DNA of 64,000 nucleotides from Parasphingopyxis algicola (GTDB lineage Bacteria > Pseudomonadota > Alphaproteobacteria > Sphingomonadales > Sphingomonadaceae), in NCBI RefSeq assembly GCF_013378075.1, contig NZ_CP051131.1:3236501-3300500 (forward strand), given 5' to 3'. This document shows, one piece after another, positions 9,618 to 18,451 of the stretch. Position numbers and translations under genes: made by a program. The notes under the pieces are model-generated. The model saw only the letters and a list, made by a program, of their open reading frames with translations. It was not told the DNA's origin and made no database searches. Within the stretch, counting starts at the first letter, position 1. Every line of letters begins with the position of its first letter.

Positions 9618-10125
9618 CGGTCGCACCTGATATCTGGCGGAATCGGAACGGGCAGCAGCGCGGCCCAAGATGCGATCATTCGGTGTGGGCTCAGGCCTTC
9701 GGTCATCCGGTTCCCATTACTAAATTTGGCTTTCATCATAGTCACTTGATTATATGTGACATTGCAAACAGTCTTGAAGAAATACTCGCTCTTCAACTGT
9801 AATATTCATCTCCGGCACTGAAATATAATTATTGATCGGCTCCGGTCTCTCTTTATCAGACGCCGCCGCAATCTGCCCAAGAATCATCGATTAGTCACCC
9901 AGCGACCAAATTTTAGCGTTTGGTTGGGTCGAGTTTTCAGAAAGCTATACCCTTTTTCAGATCACGAATTTGGCAACCCGATTTCTTTTCCTGATATTTC
10001 GGGTGGTCGGCGTGGGATGGCTTTAGGAAACCTTGAAGCCAGAAGGACTGAGAGCCAGGGAAACCAAAAAAGCCGGAGCGGTTCGAACGATTGCTCCGGA
10101 CGGGTTGCATAAGGGGAGTTCCATA
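9618..10125. other. Divergent promoter region between LysR and TonB receptor
   Basis: About 500 bp without a gene. It is AT-rich at 9700-9830 and contains the inverted repeat at 9741-9760. A strong ribosome binding site (AAGGGGAG, 10111-10118) precedes the receptor start. Confidence 0.6.
9741..9760. promoter_or_regulatory. Inverted repeat GTCAC-N10-GTGAC, candidate LysR operator
   Basis: Two 5-base arms, perfectly complementary and separated by an AT-rich 10-base spacer, lie about 125 bp upstream of the LysR start and 365 bp upstream of the TonB receptor. Position and dyad symmetry fit a LysR-type binding site; direct evidence is absent. Confidence 0.35.
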
Positions 10126-12678
10126 ATGAACAATTTTCACCGTTTGGCTAAATTGTCTACCACTTTGAAAGTGGCCGCATTAGCGACAACAGCATTGGCC
10201 ACGACGCCTGCCTTTGCGCAGGTTAGCGACGCTCAGACAGACGAAGGTGCGTCTGCTGATCAAGGTGCCGATCGCGTCCAGATAGCCAGCGCGAATACAG
10301 ACAATCGCCAGATAGTCGTGACCGCGCGTCGCGGCGCCGAGCTGCTTTCCGATGTGCCTCTTGTCATCAACTTGCTCGATGAGGGGCAAATCGAGCGGCT
10401 CAACATTCAGTCGCTAGACGACGTTGCGCGCTTCACCCCGGGTTTGCAGCTTACTGAAGGTAGCCGGCCTTCTTCTACCCAAATCGCGATACGCGGATTG
10501 AACGTCGACGTGGGCCGCAGCTCTGTCGCGCTCCGCATCGATGGTATCGATGCCACGGCCGAAGCAATCAACGCCTCAGGTCTTGGCTATTTTCCGAACC
10601 AACGATTGCTGGATCTTGAGCGGATTGAAATCGTCAAGGGCACGCAGGTCGCCCTGTATGGACGTTCCGCATTTGGCGGTGCTGTGAATTTCGTGAGCAG
10701 GCGCCCCGATCTTTTTGAATGGAATGGCAGTATCAATGCCGGCTTCAATTCGGAGCGGGAATATGAGGTGGGAGCCAGAGTGAACGGGCCGATCTCCGAA
10801 GGTGTAGCCAGCTTTGGCCTGGTCGCCGCCTATTGGTACGATGGTGGTTCATATCGGAATCAGCTGAGCGGCGATCGCATCGGCGGTGGCGACGGACAAG
10901 GCGTAGCTGCCTCACTATTGTTTCAACCGACCGACAATCTCACAGCCTTTTTCAGGACCGAATATTCGGAGTCTACCGATGAAACGCGTCCTGGCGTATT
11001 TGTTCCTCCCAATACGACGATAACCTTTCCGGCCGATGTTGCGGCAGTTATCAATGCCACGACCGCGAGGATCTCGGTCGGCGAGGTTCCCGACGTTGGG
11101 ACCGATCAGGTTTTTGTCGCGCTTGATCCTTTCACCGGCGAAGATGCGCGGGGGATCGATACGGAGACGTTTACCTTTACCGGCGACATTCAAAATGACT
11201 TTGGCGGTGTTACTCTCAGATCGCTAACTGGTTACATCAGCGTCGATTCCGACACTTTTCAGTCGAGCATCTTCCAGCCCCAACCTTTCATCAATCCGGA
11301 CGGCACGCCCAACGGCGCAGGCACAGGCGCGATATCGCCAGGCTTTGTGACGCAATATATCGCGCTTCTCACCGAGACCGAGATTTTCAGCCAAGAAATC
11401 CAGCTATTTTCAAGCGATGAAGACGCCCGGTTCCGCTGGCTGGTTGGCGGGCTGTATTGGGAAGAAACAATTCGTCAGCGGCAGGATCAGCCGACTGTCA
11501 TCCCGCTTGGCGAGATTTCGACGGCGGACATACGTGATTTCTATCGCCGGGAACTGTTCGACTACACCCGCTCGTTCAGGCGCAAGACCGAGCATTTGTC
11601 GGCCTTCGCCTGGGCTGAATTCGATATTACTGACGAGCTTTCGATCAGCGTGGAAGGGCGTTATTCGAACGAGCAACAAAGCTATCGAACCGACAACACG
11701 GTGAATATCGCTTTGGGTTTCCCGGGTGATCCGGTTGCCGGCACGCCGCCAAATTTCCTGCAGGTTTCGGTTATCCCGAATCCACAGGAACCCGGCTTCA
11801 TCGACGAAAATTATTTTACGCCGAAAGCTGTGATCACTTACCGGCCTAATGATGATCTGACCTTATATGCCTCGGTTGCAAGGGGGATAAAGCCCGCCGG
11901 ACACTCGACGGGCGCCGCTGATACCTTCAACGAGTTTACGCGTTTTGAAGCCGAGAATCTCTGGAGTTATGAACTGGGCGTCAAATCGAACTTCGCCAAC
12001 GGTGCGGTGACTGCAAATGGCGCGTTCTTCTACCAGGACTATACGGACCAGCAGGTGCTATCGACGGTCTTCGATACGGATTCCAACGTGCCTCGGGGAG
12101 CCACGGAAAATGCGGGCCAATCCCGTCTTTACGGTGTCGACCTTGAACTCATACTGCGTCCGACGGACGAGCTGACTATCAGTGGCAGCTATACGTACAT
12201 CAATACGAAATTCACGGAATATGAGTTCTTTACCAGCGCAGCCGGTACGGCTTCGCGCGGTCCGTGCGTACGGTTCGATACGCTACCAAATGGTCAGCAG
12301 GGTTGCATCATTTCCTGGACGGGCAATCGGGTTAGCCAGACGCCGGAGCACCAGTTCCAGATCTTCGCGAACTATACGGCTCCGATCAGCGATACGTTTG
12401 ACTTCTTCATCGAGCCAAACGTCCGTTACCAGAGCGATCGATTTCTCTCCAATGCGAATCTAGCCAGCGCTCCGGCATTCTGGCGGGTTGATTTGCGGGC
12501 CGGAGTTACGTCGGACAATTGGAGTATCACGGCCTATATCGAAAATCTGTTTGATGACGATACACCCACAAGTGTGTTCAGAGGCGCGGATTTTTCCCAG
12601 CCAGGCTTCCCGCCGGGCGCGGTCGTGTTCTTGCCCGATCCGCTAACGGCAGGCGTAAACATACGCTACAGTTTCTAA
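10126..12678 (+). CDS. TonB-dependent outer-membrane receptor
   Basis: An 850-residue receptor from ATG 10126, which has a strong AAGGGGAG site 7 bases upstream. A signal peptide ends near residue 31 (TTPAFA/Q). A TonB-box-like QIVVTARRG lies near residue 65, followed by the plug (GRSAFGGAVNFVSRRP) and a long beta-barrel ending in the aromatic C-terminus NIRYSF. It would import a substrate, probably an organic compound, across the outer membrane using TonB energy. Divergent from a LysR gene and followed by a strong terminator, so it forms a single-gene unit. The ligand is unknown; location suggests the substrate of the neighbouring catabolic genes. Confidence 0.93.
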   Translation: MNNFHRLAKLSTTLKVAALATTALATTPAFAQVSDAQTDEGASADQGADRVQIASANTDNRQIVVTARRGAELLSDVPLVINLLDEGQIERLNIQSLDDVARFTPGLQLTEGSRPSSTQIAIRGLNVDVGRSSVALRIDGIDATAEAINASGLGYFPNQRLLDLERIEIVKGTQVALYGRSAFGGAVNFVSRRPDLFEWNGSINAGFNSEREYEVGARVNGPISEGVASFGLVAAYWYDGGSYRNQLSGDRIGGGDGQGVAASLLFQPTDNLTAFFRTEYSESTDETRPGVFVPPNTTITFPADVAAVINATTARISVGEVPDVGTDQVFVALDPFTGEDARGIDTETFTFTGDIQNDFGGVTLRSLTGYISVDSDTFQSSIFQPQPFINPDGTPNGAGTGAISPGFVTQYIALLTETEIFSQEIQLFSSDEDARFRWLVGGLYWEETIRQRQDQPTVIPLGEISTADIRDFYRRELFDYTRSFRRKTEHLSAFAWAEFDITDELSISVEGRYSNEQQSYRTDNTVNIALGFPGDPVAGTPPNFLQVSVIPNPQEPGFIDENYFTPKAVITYRPNDDLTLYASVARGIKPAGHSTGAADTFNEFTRFEAENLWSYELGVKSNFANGAVTANGAFFYQDYTDQQVLSTVFDTDSNVPRGATENAGQSRLYGVDLELILRPTDELTISGSYTYINTKFTEYEFFTSAAGTASRGPCVRFDTLPNGQQGCIISWTGNRVSQTPEHQFQIFANYTAPISDTFDFFIEPNVRYQSDRFLSNANLASAPAFWRVDLRAGVTSDNWSITAYIENLFDDDTPTSVFRGADFSQPGFPPGAVVFLPDPLTAGVNIRYSF

Positions 12679-12698
12679 AGGCGATAACGGGGGACGGA

Positions 12699-12733
12699 CC
12701 CGGAAATTGTGAAAATTTCCGGGACCGTTTTTT
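12699..12733 (+). terminator. Rho-independent terminator after the TonB receptor
   Basis: A perfect 10-bp stem (CCCGGAAATT / AATTTCCGGG) with a 5-base loop is followed four bases later by six T. It lies 21 bases after the receptor stop codon. Confidence 0.88.
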
Positions 12734-13076
12734 GCTGGTGGCAGAATCCGAGCCTTTTGGCTCTGGCGGGCGCATCCAATAATCCGACTACCAAAATGGA
12801 AAACGCGGTGGACGCACCTGCCAGCAGTCATCCGGGTGTAAAAAAGCTGATGAAATCGCATCCGTCGGAGTTTGGTGAAACAGTTGAGCCCCAAAATCCA
12901 CGATGGGTTCCGAACAATCTGGCACAGCTCTAAGTTACTTGCAGAACGATGAAGTTGAAGAGTTAAATCAAAGGATTAAGCGGAGCCCGCTCTCAACAGC
13001 TTTTGCCTGCGGGGCCGTGGTCTAGACAATTGCGACGATTGTCGGATCTTGGTATTGGCCAAGGCTGATTTGTCAG
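12734..13076. other. Intergenic region upstream of IclR gene
   Basis: About 340 bp with no gene I can support. A short frame at 12709-12933 has no recognisable features. It probably carries the IclR promoter. Confidence 0.5.
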
Positions 13077-13904
13077 TTGAAGTATCAAATAGAGGGCGCC
13101 CAATCGTTGCCAGTGCCGATACGATCGATCGCCAGGGGCCTGGAGGTTCTGCGCATCGTCAGCCTGAACGGCGCGATGAACATGACGGGCATATCGAAAA
13201 GCTCTGGCCTCCCATATCCCACTGTGGGCCGTATTGTTCATACTCTTGTTGCCGAGGGATATTTGGAACGCGAGCCTGCTAGAAAGCGGTTTAGAGTGAC
13301 GGGCTTGGTGCAGTCGCTTTCTCATGGCTTTCAGAAAAACAGTCGTTTGGTGGAGGTGTCCCGCAGCACCCTCATTCGTCTGACCAAAGAACTTGAATGG
13401 CCGATGACCATTGCCACACGACTTGGCAGCTCGATGATTATCCGCGACAGTACTCATGAATTGACGTCAAATACGTTCAGGCATTTTTATCCTGGTTTCA
13501 TCTTTCCGATGCTCGATTCGGCTGCTGGCCGGGCCTATCTGGCCTTTTGTTCAGACGAAGAAAGGGAGGTTTGTCTGAGAGGCATCGAAATCAGCGATGG
13601 GAAGACATATCATCATGCAATCAAACTGGCGCGGACTAGCGGTGAGTTGGAAAGGATTCGTCAGGTCGGAATTGCGACATCCCGTCAAACGTCGGGCACT
13701 GCGATAGCCGGTAAGAATTCCGCCATCGCTGCGCCGATTTTCTTCGGGTCCGAAATCTGCGGAATCTTGGCACTGGTGTTCTTTTCAGCTGCCATGCCGA
13801 TGAAAACTGCAATTGAGCGTTACGGGTCAGAAATCAAGGAAGGCGCGAGAGCGATCAGCACCGCACTCCTCGAGGAAGATAACGACATCGTGTTCCCGAG
13901 TTAA
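13077..13904 (+). CDS. IclR-family transcriptional regulator
   Basis: A 275-residue regulator. The N-terminal winged HTH (IRSIARGLEVLRIV to VAEGYLERE, about residues 15-65) and the C-terminal effector domain ending near residue 270 fit IclR, closest in style to the MhpR/PcaR branch that controls aromatic catabolism. The start shown is a TTG; no ATG or clear ribosome binding site is available at a better position, so the N-terminus is uncertain. No operon partner: the next genes are on the other strand. Confidence 0.82.
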   Translation: MKYQIEGAQSLPVPIRSIARGLEVLRIVSLNGAMNMTGISKSSGLPYPTVGRIVHTLVAEGYLEREPARKRFRVTGLVQSLSHGFQKNSRLVEVSRSTLIRLTKELEWPMTIATRLGSSMIIRDSTHELTSNTFRHFYPGFIFPMLDSAAGRAYLAFCSDEEREVCLRGIEISDGKTYHHAIKLARTSGELERIRQVGIATSRQTSGTAIAGKNSAIAAPIFFGSEICGILALVFFSAAMPMKTAIERYGSEIKEGARAISTALLEEDNDIVFPS

Positions 13905-14160
13905 CTGGCCGCATCGTCGATCGCAGTATTCTTGAATAGCCAATCCGTAGCTTCAGACCATAGCCCAGGCTGGCTCCGAGCGGGGCATGATCGACCATCG
14001 GCATCGGATAAGGATGAAAGCCGATGACAAGTCTCCGCGCCTTAACTGGCTGGTTGCAACCCTTTTACCAGCTCTACCAGTCAGTGAGCGGACCGAATTC
14101 TTGTAAAGCTCAGTCGGATCCAATCAAGCTATAAAGGCCAAGTGCGCCAAAGACGCGCGT

Positions 14161-14535
14161 TCAGTCTTTGTCTTCACCCGGGTTGGTCACCCATGTGAAA
14201 CCGGGCGCTTTCGGATCGGGGAATTGACCTCCGGCCAGGCTAGCGAACATCCGCTTGATCAGGTCTTGTCTTTCGTTCTCCATCAGCTCCTTGAAGCCGT
14301 CGTCAGGTTTGAACGTTTCGATTATGTCGGGACTGACGGGCTCGCCGGAAGCGAGCAGCTTCTCCGTTATCGCTTGCCTGTGCCGCAAGGACCAAATCTC
14401 TCCGCCCATGAGCAGTATGATCTCAAGCAGCCGGTCAATCATCGGATCCGAGAAGTAATGGGGATTTGTTCTCTTGAACCCCGGCAGATCCTGGACGTAC
14501 TTCGTTTCTTCGTCGATTTTTGCGCGATCAGACAT
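14161..14535 (-). CDS. Small conserved protein paired with a methyltransferase (paralogue of 27760-28083)
   Basis: A 124-residue soluble protein of unknown function, with AAGGGG as ribosome binding site, 9 bases after the methyltransferase stop. Residues 35-100 align by eye with the small protein at 27760-28083: both share E-[IL]-W-x-[LM]-R-x-R-x-A-[IV]-x-EKLL, then P-x-x-IE, PD-x-x-F and a charged ME/LE-x-x-R helix. The pattern is helical and charged without membrane segment or Cys/His cluster. Both copies sit directly downstream of a methyltransferase, so a partner or assembly-factor role is inferred. I do not recognise the family. Confidence 0.75.
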   Translation of the reverse strand: MSDRAKIDEETKYVQDLPGFKRTNPHYFSDPMIDRLLEIILLMGGEIWSLRHRQAITEKLLASGEPVSPDIIETFKPDDGFKELMENERQDLIKRMFASLAGGQFPDPKAPGFTWVTNPGEDKD

Positions 14536-14544
14536 CGTTACCCC

Positions 14545-15633
14545 TTAGGCTGGTTTATCACAAACGCGGCCGTGAACATTGATATCCTTGGGATCTTCGT
14601 ACCGCAGCACGAAGCCAGCATCTTTCAAGCGTTGCTCGACGTTGCTACGGACAAATTCAGGGGCGTATGGCTCACTATTATCGGCCGAATCCAAAGCTCC
14701 GAGCATCCCATCATAGTGTAAACCATCGGGATCGTTGCCGAGCGTCGGGAAATCGGAAAACCAGAATGTCCCACCCGGACGAAGGAGCCGGAATACATTT
14801 TCAATTGTCTTATCGACCACCGGCATCGGAACTTCGTGGAAGAGGAGATAGCAGGTGATCAGATCGAATTGGCCCGGCTCCAATTCATCGAGATCTTCAG
14901 CGGCCTTCTGCAGAAAATGAACATCCAAATCCTGCTCGACCGCCCTGTAATGCGCATACCGCACCATGCCGGCACTGATATCGCTGCCCCATACTTCAGC
15001 TTCAGGAAATCTTTGCTTCAGTGCGCATGTCAGCTTCCCCTCGCTGCAGGCCAGATCCATTATGCGATTGACCTTGCCGTCCAACGGAATTTCAGCACGC
15101 TCCGCAATCTTCTCGTGGTAGCCATCGTCGTCATAGCCGTAGAAAACCTTGGTGCCGTAATCGAAGCATATGCCGCTGAGCATGTCGCCGACGAAGCCAC
15201 CGGTCTGCAGATGCGTTTCGACCGCAGTATAATCCGGATACTCATAATCCGGATCCCAGGTTACCGAGCCTGGCCCGCGTGTATCATATTCGTCGAGCAT
15301 ACGCAGGATGTCAGACTCGCGAAGCCCATAAGAGTCGGAAACGCGTTTCCAAAGATTTTCCTGGGTCGTGCGAAACACCCGCTGGACTGTGCCCGCCTCG
15401 GGGAAGTCGCGTCGGATCAGTTCACGAATAGTTTCAACGGATTCGTGATTGGGTTCGAATTTTATTCCGGCTTTCTCGATCGCCTCGTTAACTTTTGGCC
15501 GATGTGTTCGGCCCCGCAACAAGAGCGCTCGTGTGTCAATCAGGTAATCGAGAAATGACTCATCGGCGAGCCGTGTCATCGCTGGCGTCGGGCCGATTTT
15601 TCCGCGATCGGGAAATTGGTTCGATATCGTCAT
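14545..15633 (-). CDS. Class I SAM-dependent methyltransferase with long N-terminal domain
   Basis: A 362-residue protein. The C-terminal 180 residues form a Rossmann methyltransferase: IMDLACSEGKLT (motif I), EVWGSDIS (acidic end of strand 2), LITCYLLFHEVP and LRPGGTFWFSD. The N-terminal 180 residues form a separate helical domain of unknown role. It is a paralogue of the enzyme at 28097-29248, sharing GSDIS and the HE[VL]P segment, and each is followed by the same type of small protein. The ribosome binding site is GGAG seven bases upstream. The last operon genes downstream of the alpha/beta hydrolases suggest it methylates an intermediate or the substrate itself; C-, O- or N-methylation cannot be told apart. 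Confidence 0.82.
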   Translation of the reverse strand: MTISNQFPDRGKIGPTPAMTRLADESFLDYLIDTRALLLRGRTHRPKVNEAIEKAGIKFEPNHESVETIRELIRRDFPEAGTVQRVFRTTQENLWKRVSDSYGLRESDILRMLDEYDTRGPGSVTWDPDYEYPDYTAVETHLQTGGFVGDMLSGICFDYGTKVFYGYDDDGYHEKIAERAEIPLDGKVNRIMDLACSEGKLTCALKQRFPEAEVWGSDISAGMVRYAHYRAVEQDLDVHFLQKAAEDLDELEPGQFDLITCYLLFHEVPMPVVDKTIENVFRLLRPGGTFWFSDFPTLGNDPDGLHYDGMLGALDSADNSEPYAPEFVRSNVEQRLKDAGFVLRYEDPKDINVHGRVCDKPA

Positions 15634-15697
15634 GTCAAATCTCCATCCTGATTGAACGCGCCTCGCGGCTCTTCAGGCTATCAATCGGTTTCGGTCG

Positions 15698-16108
15698 TTA
15701 TTGATGCCTTGTTTCCTCGGGGCCGACTGGATTTTCCTTGTCCACATAAACCGCTTCAATATGGTTGCCGTCATAATCCTCGAGCATCGTCGTGAGGTGC
15801 CGCATGCCCCAGTCGACATATTCATTGGGCGCGGACAGGCCCTTGGCCCCCAACTTCACGCCGGTTTCGTAGAATTTTTTCACCGCTTCCTCGTCGGGCG
15901 CTTCGAAGCAGATATGGCTCGAACTCGCAGATATCTCGCCGGAGGGCGGCTGCACGATCCGGAAACTATTGGTTACTGTTCCCCAAGCATGACAGATATG
16001 CCCAGGCACATCATAGTCTTCAAAGTCGAGGGCGTTCATGATGGCATCATATAACGGCTTGCTCTTATCGAAGTCGGAAACGTGCACGCCAACGTGATGA
16101 AATTTCAT
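15698..16108 (-). CDS. VOC (glyoxalase/dioxygenase-fold) family protein
   Basis: A 136-residue single VOC domain: MKFHHVGVHVSDFDKS at the N-terminus and a second beta-alpha-beta unit ending with DYDGNHIEAVYV. The likely metal ligands are His5 or His8, a mid-chain His in SSSHICFEAP, and Glu of the last strand. Such proteins can be lyases, epimerases, isomerases or resistance proteins. It lies 64 bases upstream of the methyltransferase in the same direction. AAGGAA precedes the ATG. Confidence 0.8.
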   Translation of the reverse strand: MKFHHVGVHVSDFDKSKPLYDAIMNALDFEDYDVPGHICHAWGTVTNSFRIVQPPSGEISASSSHICFEAPDEEAVKKFYETGVKLGAKGLSAPNEYVDWGMRHLTTMLEDYDGNHIEAVYVDKENPVGPEETRHQ

Positions 16109-16120
16109 TCTTACGGTTCC

Positions 16121-16339
16121 TTATGCTCTTGCGCCGGGTATTTGGAACGTCGAGCCGGAGCTAATTAACATGAAATGCCGGGATCGCGGACCTATCTCGC
16201 GAAGTTTGTTTGCAGGTCGGACAAATTGGCCGATTCCGGTAGCTGTCTGGCAAGGCTTGCCGGCGACGCAACTGGCGGTGTTCGCAGTTCCGTCTCGCAC
16301 CCGAGCGATCGCATCTGCGGGACATATTTCGCTCGCCAT
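16121..16339 (-). CDS. Possible 72-residue protein of unknown function
   Basis: Starts MASEICPADAIARVRDG after an excellent AAGGAGAG ribosome binding site three bases before the ATG, and ends 12 bases before the VOC gene. The opening weakly recalls the first helix of CoA-transferase subunits, but the rest does not match anything I know, so it may be a remnant of a longer gene. Reported mainly for its strong initiation signal. Confidence 0.3.
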   Translation of the reverse strand: MASEICPADAIARVRDGTANTASCVAGKPCQTATGIGQFVRPANKLREIGPRSRHFMLISSGSTFQIPGARA

Positions 16340-16546
16340 GTCCTCTCCTTCTCGGTTCCGCGGAGGCTGAAAAACCAGCCTTCTCGCCTCCGGGGGCCAG
16401 GAACCGATATGCCGGATTGCAGACGATGCGCGGTTCGATAGCCACGATGCCGACGATGTAAGCAATTATGGCCGTTGGGAAGTTCGGAATCAGAATTGAT
16501 CTATCAGATTATTGAATGCCCCCGAAGGCCGGCGGTTGGCGGCGAT

Positions 16547-16759
16547 TTACGCGCTCGAAACCAGGCGGGCCGGCGCGCCCGCGCCCGACACCGGCACGTC
16601 GCCTGCAACAGTCCGGCGCCGCAACAGACGGTCCTGCTTGCTCCAATCGTTGACCACCTTGTGCGGGTAGAGCGCCTTCTTGATCGCGTTGATCGTGTTC
16701 TCGTCGCATTCCGGCGACGGTTTGACGTCCTCGACAATGGCAGCAGGTGCTCCGCTGAC
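16547..16759 (-). pseudogene. C-terminal gene remnant without a start
   Basis: A 70-codon open frame ending in TAA whose composition looks coding (mostly G or C at third positions). The translation runs from SGAPAAIVEDVKPSP through KKALYPHKVVNDW to a proline/alanine-rich tail. No start codon with a ribosome binding site precedes it and its left end merges into the alpha/beta hydrolase stop region. It looks like the end of a gene whose front was lost, probably in the rearrangement that placed the hydrolases here. Family not recognised. Confidence 0.3.
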
Positions 16760-16778
16760 ACGCCTGGTTTGGGTTTGC

Positions 16779-17600
16779 CTATTCGAAGAAATCGCGCATC
16801 AGCGCATAGGTTTCGTCCGGCCGGTCCTGATGGACAAAAGAGCCGCAATCGCTGACCGTCTCTATCCGGATGTCGGGGCGCAGGCGTTGCGCTTCGGGCG
16901 CATATTTCGAATAAATCGTGCCACGGCCGCCATACAGCAACATGGTCGGGGCATCGCTCCGCGGCAGGAACTGCATCGGGCCCGAAAGCGCCACGCCTCG
17001 TATATTCGGGTCCTTCCAATCACCGGCTGCCCGTTGGCTCAAGACGAATTCGTCATAGGTTTCGCGGGTTAGCGAGAACATGGCATCGACGGTTTCGTAG
17101 GAAAAATCGCTGTCATAGATGCCGTCGCGCCGCGCGGCCTTTTCCTGCAATTCTGCCATCGAAACCGGATAGATGAGTGAGCTGCTGACCATGCACAGCT
17201 GACTGATTCGATCGGGCCAGATCATCGATGCAGCCAACAGGATCATGCCACCCATCGAGTTTCCGGCGGCCGCGAAACGCTCGATCCCGAGCATGTCGAG
17301 AACCATCATGACCGCTGCGGCGGAGTGTTCCTGACTGATTACGAAGGGTGGCTCGCCGAACATTTTCGACCCGCCATGACCGGGGGGATCGATTAGGATG
17401 ACCTGATAATCCTCGGCCAACAGTTTTGCGACATGCCGCCAGTCGGCGATCCAGCCGCCTACCTTAGGCATGAGCACGAGCGGGGGCCCGCTGCCGATCT
17501 TCGCCCAGTGCATATAGCCGCCGGTAACCGGGACCGTGCCGGCCTCGTCCCAGGGCACGGCCGGCGCAGTGCCGGCCGACGTCTCGGTGGTTGCATTCAT
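16779..17600 (-). CDS. Alpha/beta-fold hydrolase (first of three in tandem)
   Basis: A 273-residue hydrolase from ATG 17600, which has an AGGGGGA ribosome binding site; in-frame earlier starts would run deep into the preceding gene. Nucleophile motif GNSMGG near residue 115, oxyanion segment around MPKVGGW, and a final His in SFVHQDRPD. It would cleave an ester, lactone or C-C bond in a ring-opened intermediate. The start overlaps the upstream hydrolase stop as ATGA, indicating coupled translation. Substrate unknown. Confidence 0.82.
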   Translation of the reverse strand: MNATTETSAGTAPAVPWDEAGTVPVTGGYMHWAKIGSGPPLVLMPKVGGWIADWRHVAKLLAEDYQVILIDPPGHGGSKMFGEPPFVISQEHSAAAVMMVLDMLGIERFAAAGNSMGGMILLAASMIWPDRISQLCMVSSSLIYPVSMAELQEKAARRDGIYDSDFSYETVDAMFSLTRETYDEFVLSQRAAGDWKDPNIRGVALSGPMQFLPRSDAPTMLLYGGRGTIYSKYAPEAQRLRPDIRIETVSDCGSFVHQDRPDETYALMRDFFE

Positions 17601-18451
17601 CGACCGTCCCCCTGCGATGGGCGGGACCGGATTGCCCGATCCGCGAACGATCCCAGTTCGTCGTCGAACCGTTCTGGCGTTTCGAGGAACGGCGAATGGC
17701 CGACATCGGGATAGATCGACACGACCGACCCGGGCATCGCCTTTTCTATCGCTATAGGCAGTTCTTGGTTGAAAGCGCGCTCTTGCTCTCCATAACTTAT
17801 CAGAAGTGGAACCTCGAGCTTGGTGACGATATCCCGGTAGTCCAGCGGCCTGGTCAAGATTGCCCTGCGGACATAGGCTGGCATCATCATTCCGATCAGC
17901 GTTGCATATTGGCTCCACTCTTCACCGCGATAATGGGCCACAAGACCCTTGGCCGACTTTCGATAGCCCTCGATATTTCTGATGGCGCTGAGCGCACAAA
18001 GATCCTTCGCAGCCGTCAGCGGTGTCGCGATTTCGCCATAGACAAGGACCGGAGCGTTGCCGACAAAGTTGATGCCCGCCAACCCGCCATCGCCAAAGAT
18101 TTCCACATAATCGAGAGCAACAATCCCTCCATATGACCAGCCGACGACGACCGGTCGTTCGATCCCGGTCGCTTCCATGACCGCTCTGACGTCCTCAGCC
18201 CATAGGGCGGAATCCAGATAGGCTTCCGGTTCCCACGGCTTGCCGGAATTTCCGTGCCCGCGCAGATCGAAGGCGACCAGGCGGAACCGTTGGGACAGGG
18301 CGCCTTCGAATTGTGCCTTGAAGTCGGTGAAACTGCGGCCGATCCCGTGAATGAAGAGGATTGGAGTGGCGCCTTCCAGCCCCCCTTCGGCAACGACAAG
18401 AGGAACGCCTCCCGCGCCCGCTACCTCGCGCAATGTCCATGGCTCAGTCAT
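17597..18451 (-). CDS. Alpha/beta-fold hydrolase (second of three in tandem)
   Basis: A 284-residue enzyme from ATG 18451. FIHGIGRSFTDF is the HG oxyanion motif, GWSYGG holds the nucleophile Ser near residue 105, and DVGHSPFLETPERF supplies the catalytic His near the end; an acid lies near YGEQE. It resembles meta-cleavage-product hydrolases and 3-oxoadipate enol-lactonases in general layout. It overlaps the upstream gene by 8 bases and the downstream one by 4. Confidence 0.84.
   Translation of the reverse strand: MTEPWTLREVAGAGGVPLVVAEGGLEGATPILFIHGIGRSFTDFKAQFEGALSQRFRLVAFDLRGHGNSGKPWEPEAYLDSALWAEDVRAVMEATGIERPVVVGWSYGGIVALDYVEIFGDGGLAGINFVGNAPVLVYGEIATPLTAAKDLCALSAIRNIEGYRKSAKGLVAHYRGEEWSQYATLIGMMMPAYVRRAILTRPLDYRDIVTKLEVPLLISYGEQERAFNQELPIAIEKAMPGSVVSIYPDVGHSPFLETPERFDDELGSFADRAIRSRPSQGDGR

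Noticed and set aside
12709-12933. 74-residue plus-strand frame after the TonB receptor
   Set aside because: Begins inside the terminator hairpin and shows no coding features.
13905-14160. Possible gene remnant on the minus strand around 13920-14060 (contains a FHPYPMPMVDHAPLG stretch)
   Set aside because: Too short, no start, no recognisable family; may be chance.
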